From the NCBI GenBank assembly GCA_002423285.1, contig DIVF01000055.1:1-56235 (forward strand): a stretch of DNA of 56,235 nucleotides, read 5' to 3'. This DNA is from Micavibrio sp. UBA6139 (GTDB lineage: Bacteria > Pseudomonadota > Alphaproteobacteria > Micavibrionales > Micavibrionaceae). Under the pieces are notes generated by a model that made no database searches, was not told the DNA's origin, and worked only from the letters and a program-made list of their open reading frames with translations. The translations under genes and the position numbers were made by a program. Below, one piece after another: positions 51,129 to 56,235 of the stretch; the stretch's first letter is position 1; each line of letters starts with the position of its first letter.

Positions 51129-53783
51129 TTAAGCCGCTTCCAACTGCTTCAAGGCCTGTGACAGCTTATTCAGCGTCGATTCGAAATTGGCCTGACGGCT
51201 GCGTTGTTCTTCGATAATTTCTTCTGGCGCGTTTTTGACGAATTTCTCGTCTGCCATCTTGGTGTGGATTTTGGTCAGCTCAGCATTCAGCTTCTCAATC
51301 TCCTTCCTCAGGCGGGCACGTTCCTTGTCCAGATCGATAATATCGGCGATTGGCAGGATGATTGTTGCCTCATCAACCACGGACTGGATAGCACCCTTTG
51401 GCGCATCGGCAGTCAGGCCGATTGTTTCCAGACGGGCCATGCGGCAGATAATTTCTTCGTAAGTTTTCAGGCGCTCTTGCGTGGCCGCATTTGCACCCTT
51501 CACCAACAAATTGATCTTCGCTGCCGCCGGGACGTTCATATCGGCGCGGACCGAACGGATCTCCGTAATCAAACGGATCATCCAGTTCATTTCCTCAACC
51601 GCCGCCGGCGCCTTCAGCGTCGCCGGATAATCTGGCCATTCCGATGAAATCAGCATCTTGTTGAGCGGACGTTCTGCCATTTCGTTATACAGCTCTTCTG
51701 TAATGAACGGCATGAACGGGTTGAGCAACAACAAGGCCTGATCCAGCACCCACGCCGTGGTTTTGCGGGTTTCTTCGGCCAGTGGATGGCCTTCGGACTG
51801 GATGATTGGCTTGGTGAATTCCAGATACCAGTCACAAAACGTCCCCCAGATGAACTGGTAAATCGCCGTGGCGGCATCGTTGAATTTATAAGACTCAATG
51901 CCCTTGGAAATTGCGGTTGATAACTCCGTCACCTGATCGACAACCCATTTATTCGGGGTGGCGGTTACAGATTGCGGATCAAAATTCACATCCGGAATAC
52001 ACTGGTTCATCTGGCAGTAACGCGCCGAGTTCCAGATTTTGGTGGCGAAGTTACGATAGCCCTCAACCCGGTCATCAGACAATTTGATGTCCCGGCCCTG
52101 CGCCGCCATCGCGGTCAGGGTAAAGCGCAGCGCATCCGCACCGTACTTCTCAACCAGATCCAACGGGTCAATAACATTGCCCTTGGATTTGGACATTTTC
52201 TGGCCCTTGGCATCGCGGATCAGCGCGTGGATATAAACCTTTTTAAACGGCACATCGCCCATGAAGTGAATGCCCATCATCATCATCCGGGCAACCCAGA
52301 AGAAGATAATGTCAAAGCTGGTCGTCAAAACATCGCCCGGATAGTATTTTGCCAGTTCCGGTGTTTTTTCCGGCCAGCCCAGTGTCGAGAATGGCCACAG
52401 CGCAGAGGAGAACCAGGTATCCAGAACATCTTCATCGCGTTCCAGACGAACATCTTCGCCGAATTGCTTGCGCGCGGCGGCCAATGCTTCTTCTTCTGTT
52501 TCCTCAACAAAGATGGTCCCTTCCGGGCCATACCATGCCGGAATCTGGTGACCCCACCATAATTGACGCGAAATACACCATGGCTGGATGTTTTCCATCC
52601 AATGGTAATAGGTGTTTTCCCACGATTTCGGCACGAATTCTGTTTTGCCGGTGCGCACAGCTTCAATGGCTGGCTTCGCCATGGTTTTCGCATCGACATA
52701 CCATTGATCCATCAGGAATGGTTCAATGACCACATCAGAACGGTCGCCATAAGGAACCGAATTGGTGATGCTATCGACTTTTTCCAGCAGGTCTTGTGCT
52801 TCCAGTTCGGACAGGATCTTCTTCCGCGCTTCGTAGCGGTCCATGCCTTGATATTCTTCCGGCCCGTTTTCGTTGATGCGGGCATTGATGTCCAGAATAT
52901 TGATGACTTCCAGATTATGGCGTTTGCCGACTTCAAAGTCGTTGAAATCGTGCGCCGGTGTGACCTTCATGGCGCCGGTGCCAAATTCCTTATCAACGTA
53001 ATCATCGGCGATGATTTTAATCGGACGGCCAACGATCGGCAGGATGGCGAATTTACCAACCAGATCGGCATAGCGTTCATCTTCCGGATTCACAACAATC
53101 GCCGTATCGCCCAGCATTGTTTCAGGGCGTGTGGTGGCGATGGTGATAAAGCGTTCTGTGGAGCCCTCAATCGGGTACTTGATGTACCACATATGGCCCT
53201 TGGTTTCCTTCTGCACGACTTCCAGATCGGAAATCGCGGTGTGCAGTTTCGGGTCCCAGTTGACGAGGCGTTTATCGCGGTAAATCAAACCTTGTTTATG
53301 CAGTTGAACGAAAACGCGGCGAACGGCCTTGTTCAGCCCCTCATCCATCGTGAAGCGTTCACGCGGCCAATCGGGTGACGCGCCAAGGCGGCGCAGCTGG
53401 CTGGTGATGGTACCGCCGGAATAGGCCTTCCATTCCCAGACTTTTTCGATAAATTTTTCGCGGCCCATGTCACGGCGGTTGATGCCTTCGGCCCCCAGAT
53501 TGCGTTCAACAACCATTTGCGTGGCAATACCCGCATGGTCAGTGCCCGGTTGCCACAACGTATCGCGGCCCGTCATGCGGTGATAACGCACCATGATGTC
53601 TTGCAGCGTGGTGTTCAGCGCATGACCCAGATGGAGGCTGCCCGTCACGTTGGGCGGCGGCATCATGATGGTGAATGGGGCCTTATTGCTTTCCGGGTGG
53701 GCGCCAAAAACGCCAGATTGTTCCCATTGCTCATAGTGCTGGGCTTCAACCTTCTCGGGCTGAAATGTTTTCTCAAGCATCAT
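51129..53783 (-). CDS. valS: Valyl-tRNA synthetase
   Basis: An 884-residue class I tRNA synthetase. The HIGH-type motif appears as PPPNVTGSLHLGHALN, and KMSKSKGN is the second ATP-binding motif. An editing domain lies between them, the anticodon-binding domain carries SEWPDYP, and the C-terminal coiled-coil arm begins near IADIIDLDKERARLRKEIEKL. Starts at 53783 and 53780 are both possible. It is immediately downstream of popZ, the usual order in this class. Confidence 0.97.
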   Translation of the reverse strand: MMLEKTFQPEKVEAQHYEQWEQSGVFGAHPESNKAPFTIMMPPPNVTGSLHLGHALNTTLQDIMVRYHRMTGRDTLWQPGTDHAGIATQMVVERNLGAEGINRRDMGREKFIEKVWEWKAYSGGTITSQLRRLGASPDWPRERFTMDEGLNKAVRRVFVQLHKQGLIYRDKRLVNWDPKLHTAISDLEVVQKETKGHMWYIKYPIEGSTERFITIATTRPETMLGDTAIVVNPEDERYADLVGKFAILPIVGRPIKIIADDYVDKEFGTGAMKVTPAHDFNDFEVGKRHNLEVINILDINARINENGPEEYQGMDRYEARKKILSELEAQDLLEKVDSITNSVPYGDRSDVVIEPFLMDQWYVDAKTMAKPAIEAVRTGKTEFVPKSWENTYYHWMENIQPWCISRQLWWGHQIPAWYGPEGTIFVEETEEEALAAARKQFGEDVRLERDEDVLDTWFSSALWPFSTLGWPEKTPELAKYYPGDVLTTSFDIIFFWVARMMMMGIHFMGDVPFKKVYIHALIRDAKGQKMSKSKGNVIDPLDLVEKYGADALRFTLTAMAAQGRDIKLSDDRVEGYRNFATKIWNSARYCQMNQCIPDVNFDPQSVTATPNKWVVDQVTELSTAISKGIESYKFNDAATAIYQFIWGTFCDWYLEFTKPIIQSEGHPLAEETRKTTAWVLDQALLLLNPFMPFITEELYNEMAERPLNKMLISSEWPDYPATLKAPAAVEEMNWMIRLITEIRSVRADMNVPAAAKINLLVKGANAATQERLKTYEEIICRMARLETIGLTADAPKGAIQSVVDEATIILPIADIIDLDKERARLRKEIEKLNAELTKIHTKMADEKFVKNAPEEIIEEQRSRQANFESTLNKLSQALKQLEAA

Positions 53784-53819
53784 ATTCTCTCAATTATTTT
53801 GGCAATTGTTCAGGTGTGT

Positions 53820-54410
53820 TTAATCGTCTGCGGCGCGGCGAGAAAGTTTTTCCAGTTCTTTCTGAACCAGTTTCTCGATAATCGTCGGCAGGTTTTCATC
53901 CAGCCAGACCCGCAACATCGGGTTCAGCATATCGCGGACAATATCTTCTAACGTTGCGCCACCAGTGGAATGATGCGGTGTTGTACCACGATCCATTGGG
54001 ACGTTATGTGCCAGTTTCGAAAAACCAGACAGCGCAGCGGAGCGCGCAACTTCAGACAGAATTGAATCATCATCGGCGATGGATGAAATTTCGCGTTCAA
54101 AGCGGATCGGTGGCAAAGGCGCATCGTCGTCCTCGTCCTCCAGCTCTTCAAATTCTTCTTCCTCTTCCGCGTCTTCCATTTCGATGACAGGCGGTGCCGG
54201 TTGCGGCAGAGGATCTTTCAGCTCAAGCACATCTTCCTTCGGCGCGGGTGGCGGCGGTGGAGGTGGCGGCGGTGGGGCTACGGGTTCGGGAACGGGCTCA
54301 GGCTCCGCCGATGCAGCAGGTGCTCCCTCATCATCGTCAGAAATGATCTGACGGATTGAGGCGAGGATTTCCTCGATCGATGGTTCCTGTTCGGGGGTCT
54401 GTCCGGCCAT
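53820..54410 (-). CDS. popZ: Polar organising protein PopZ (DUF2497)
   Basis: A 196-residue protein that forms polar hubs anchoring the chromosome origin through ParB. The N-terminal helix EPSIEEILASIRQIISDDD binds partners. The middle is a Pro/Glu/Asp-rich disordered region with a run of ten Pro and a strongly acidic run (EDAEEEEEFEELEDEDDD). The C-terminal segment (about 150-190, TLEDIVRDMLNPMLRVWLDENLPTIIEKLVQKEL) drives self-assembly. These three parts match PopZ. It lies between the TolC-like gene and valS, as in Caulobacter. Confidence 0.94.
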   Translation of the reverse strand: MAGQTPEQEPSIEEILASIRQIISDDDEGAPAASAEPEPVPEPVAPPPPPPPPPPAPKEDVLELKDPLPQPAPPVIEMEDAEEEEEFEELEDEDDDAPLPPIRFEREISSIADDDSILSEVARSAALSGFSKLAHNVPMDRGTTPHHSTGGATLEDIVRDMLNPMLRVWLDENLPTIIEKLVQKELEKLSRRAADD

Positions 54411-54522
54411 TCAATAAAATCTGAAAAGTTAATTGTGTAAGAGATTCAACAAAATCAGTTTCTTACATTGAGCATGGCTTGTCAAAGGCCCAGTTTCACT
54501 TAATCCCCAAATAACCCGTTTA

Positions 54523-56022
54523 TTAACGGGTTACTTTTCCGGGCTGTTGGCCGATATCCTTGCCAAATTCAGTGCTGTTGCTAAAGATTTTGCCGTTAAT
54601 TTCATCAATATGGATGTTATAATCCCGCGCAAGCTCAGGGAAACCAAGGGTTTCCGGGGTCATCAGGCCCAAAGTGGTCGCCAGGGTGAACCGGGCCACA
54701 ACCTCGTTCCGCTGTGCGGTAACCAGCGCGGATTCAGCATCCAACAATTCCTGATCGGCATCCAAAGCATCGAGAATTGTCCGGGTTCCAAGCTCCGCTT
54801 CCTTGTGAACGCCGTCACGGGCGATGCGGGACGCCTCAACTTGAGCCCTACGGGAGAGAATCTCTGCCTGAGAAGCAAGGAGCGATTCCCAGCTGCTGGC
54901 GGTTTGCTGACGGGCCAAACGCTGGGCCTCTTCCACCTGAATCATACGTTGTTGTGCCGTGCTCTTGGTCTGGCGGACGCGTGATTGTGTCGCACCACCA
55001 CGGTAGAGCGGCATGGTTGCCGATACACCAATCGCGGAAACAGTTGAATCATCAGCATTGCCCGGTGATGGATCAATTGTGTGGTTATAGGCACCAAACA
55101 AACCAACTTCCGGCAACAATTCACCGAAGACCGTATCAATATCTTCCTTGGCCGAACGATGCAGGAAATCAGCCGCCAGAACGGATGGGTTATAATTTTC
55201 TGCCATTTCAATGGCAGCGTCCATTGTCGCCGGGATCGGCAGGGAAATTTGCGGCGTGCTGAGCGTTGCCGGTGGCAAACCTGTCACACGTTGATAAATC
55301 GCCATGCTGGACCGCAATGCGCCCAGTGCGTTGACGCGTGTTGCTTCGGCTTGAGAGAAACGCGCTTGGGATTGCGACACATCGGTACGGGTCACATCAC
55401 CCACTTCGAAACGGGCATTGGTGGCTTCTAACTGACGGCCAATAACGTCCTTGTTGTTCACAGCCAGATCATACAGCGATTGATCGCGGATGACGTTCAT
55501 ATAGGCAGTGACCACCTGCAACAGCGTGCCCTGCTCCGTCGCCATCAAGAATGCGCGCTGCGCCATAATGGCATTCTTCGCGCTGGCGGTTTGCGCCACA
55601 GTGCGGCCACCACGGTAGAGTGGCTGGCTGGCCTCAAGGCCCACGGTTTTTTCGGTTGAGCCATCATTATTGCCCGAACCATCAACCCATGTTTTGCGAA
55701 CACTGGTGCTTGCTTCGGCTGATGGCTTCCATCCGGCCAGTGCCTGCGGCAGGCGTTCTTGCGTTGCCAGTAACTCTGCACGGGCCGCATTAATGGTCGG
55801 GTTGTTATCATAGGACCAGCGCAGCGCGTCGCTCAAATTCTGCTGGGCCTTTGCAATCGGCGCCGCTTGCGTTTCCGGCGCGGAAGGATCAATCGCCAGA
55901 CGTGGTGCCATCGCCGGCGGTTCCGGTGTTGGTGCGGCCTGTGTCGCTTGTTGGGCATGCGCAGAGGAAATCATGGTCGTCGCCAACAGAGCCAGCATCA
56001 CGGCGCGGAAATTACGGGTCAT
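54523..56022 (-). CDS. tolC: TolC-family outer-membrane efflux channel
   Basis: A 499-residue TolC-type channel of type I secretion or efflux. A signal peptide ends near ISSAHAQ. Two repeats of outer-membrane-factor helices are visible: DALRWSYDNNPTINAARAEL ... RSSMAIYQRVTGLPP, then EMAENYNPSVLAADF ... ALVTAQRNEVVARFTLATTLG. YRGGRT and YRGGAT mark the beta-strand turns. It is read before popZ on the same strand. In this class tolC commonly follows pcm, which ends just upstream. Confidence 0.94.
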   Translation of the reverse strand: MTRNFRAVMLALLATTMISSAHAQQATQAAPTPEPPAMAPRLAIDPSAPETQAAPIAKAQQNLSDALRWSYDNNPTINAARAELLATQERLPQALAGWKPSAEASTSVRKTWVDGSGNNDGSTEKTVGLEASQPLYRGGRTVAQTASAKNAIMAQRAFLMATEQGTLLQVVTAYMNVIRDQSLYDLAVNNKDVIGRQLEATNARFEVGDVTRTDVSQSQARFSQAEATRVNALGALRSSMAIYQRVTGLPPATLSTPQISLPIPATMDAAIEMAENYNPSVLAADFLHRSAKEDIDTVFGELLPEVGLFGAYNHTIDPSPGNADDSTVSAIGVSATMPLYRGGATQSRVRQTKSTAQQRMIQVEEAQRLARQQTASSWESLLASQAEILSRRAQVEASRIARDGVHKEAELGTRTILDALDADQELLDAESALVTAQRNEVVARFTLATTLGLMTPETLGFPELARDYNIHIDEINGKIFSNSTEFGKDIGQQPGKVTR

Positions 56023-56083
56023 GGAATCTATTCCTTACAGGGGGCTAGTAGATAAAATTATTTTGTTAGGGGTCCACGTAAAA

Positions 56084-56235
56084 TCAAAAGACAAATGCAG
56101 CACTGGGTTCATATCCGGGGATATAGGGTGTGGCCGCATCGAACAGCTTCCGGGTGGAAAACTGTGCTTCGCCGGTACGCTGCACCAGAACAACCGTCCC
56201 GATCTTTTCTCCGGCAGGTTTCAACACGGCCAGCA
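56084..56235 (-). CDS. pcm: Protein-L-isoaspartate O-methyltransferase, 3' end only
   Basis: Only the last 49 codons lie in the window; the gene runs off the right edge. The tail LAVLKPAGEKIGTVVLVQR, then FSTRKLFDAATPYIPGYEP and a terminal FVF before TGA, matches the Pcm C-terminus. It repairs isoaspartyl residues in damaged proteins. It precedes the TolC-like gene (start 56022) on the same strand. Confidence 0.75.
   Translation of the reverse strand, partial: LAVLKPAGEKIGTVVLVQRTGEAQFSTRKLFDAATPYIPGYEPSAAFVF

Noticed and set aside
54512..54533. Terminator after the TolC-like gene
   Set aside because: TAACCCGTT-TATT-AACGGGTTA is a clear palindrome over the stop codon, but no T-run follows on either strand, so termination is not supported.
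1..56235. CRISPR arrays, tRNA or rRNA genes, transposases
   Set aside because: No regularly spaced direct repeats, no recognisable tRNA arms or rRNA sequence and no transposase-like protein were seen by reading; a tRNAscan or CRISPR search was not possible.

Overview
The window is a stretch of alphaproteobacterial chromosome carrying mostly core genes, with a few accessory islets. Class markers are a CcrM-type GANTC methyltransferase next to rnhB, a PopZ (DUF2497) pole organiser next to valS and a TolC-family gene, an Fo-only ATP synthase operon with paired b' and b subunits, the zapA / 6S RNA / 5-formyl-THF cyclo-ligase block, and the rsfS-rlmH-envC-ctpA-yibQ-rppH block. The moderate GC content and the gene set would fit a Micavibrio-like or related rhodospirilloid lineage. 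That placement is inference; no rRNA or other direct taxonomic marker is present.

Layout. (1) 1-8.2 kb: ExoD-family membrane protein, aminopeptidase N, two unknown genes, rnhB, a dense GANTC/DnaA-box regulatory region, ccrM, and two unknown genes. (2) 8.2-19.8 kb: mutY, head to head with a plus-strand series: DUF721, suhB, an OmpA-domain protein, a DsbA-like oxidoreductase, smc, and atpI-atpB-atpE-b'-b ending at a strong terminator. (3) 19.8-26.1 kb: nadD, a probable small RNA with its own promoter and terminator, then rsfS, rlmH, an EnvC-like protein, ctpA, a YibQ-like protein and rppH. (4) 26.1-33.0 kb, minus strand: yebC, ruvC, ruvA, ruvB, ybgC, tolQ, tolR, tolA, tolB, ending at a bidirectional terminator and without pal. 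(5) 33.1-36.0 kb: an islet of four poorly characterised genes, including a receiver-domain protein with a partner gene. (6) 36.0-38.3 kb, minus strand: DUF4164, zapA, 6S RNA, 5-FCL and ymdB. (7) 38.4-49.4 kb: transketolase, an alpha/beta hydrolase and a methyltransferase, a beta-barrel candidate, gap, an orphan 502-residue gene divergent from a MarR-like regulator with a coupled small Gly-rich peptide, class II fba, a stomatin/QmcA-like protein and NfeD. (8) 49.4-56.2 kb: two unknown genes, rpmE, an 86-bp palindromic repeat element, valS, popZ, a TolC-family gene, and the 3' end of pcm.

How it works together. The left half links DNA methylation (CcrM), chromosome organisation (Smc) and repair (MutY). 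The middle links ribosome maturation, cell-wall remodelling and outer-membrane constriction (EnvC-like, CtpA, Tol) with recombination (RuvABC). The right half holds central carbon genes (tkt, gap, fba), division (ZapA), polarity (PopZ) and export (TolC). The most interesting non-coding signals are nine GANTC sites in 142 bp upstream of ccrM with two perfect DnaA boxes around its start, a third DnaA box upstream of dsbA-smc, a hairpin that buries the ribosome binding site of the gene after ccrM, a perfect 28-bp inverted repeat pair 20 kb apart, and a regulator/peptide/orphan module near 44.4-46.8 kb. No tRNA, rRNA, CRISPR array, transposase or prophage gene was seen.
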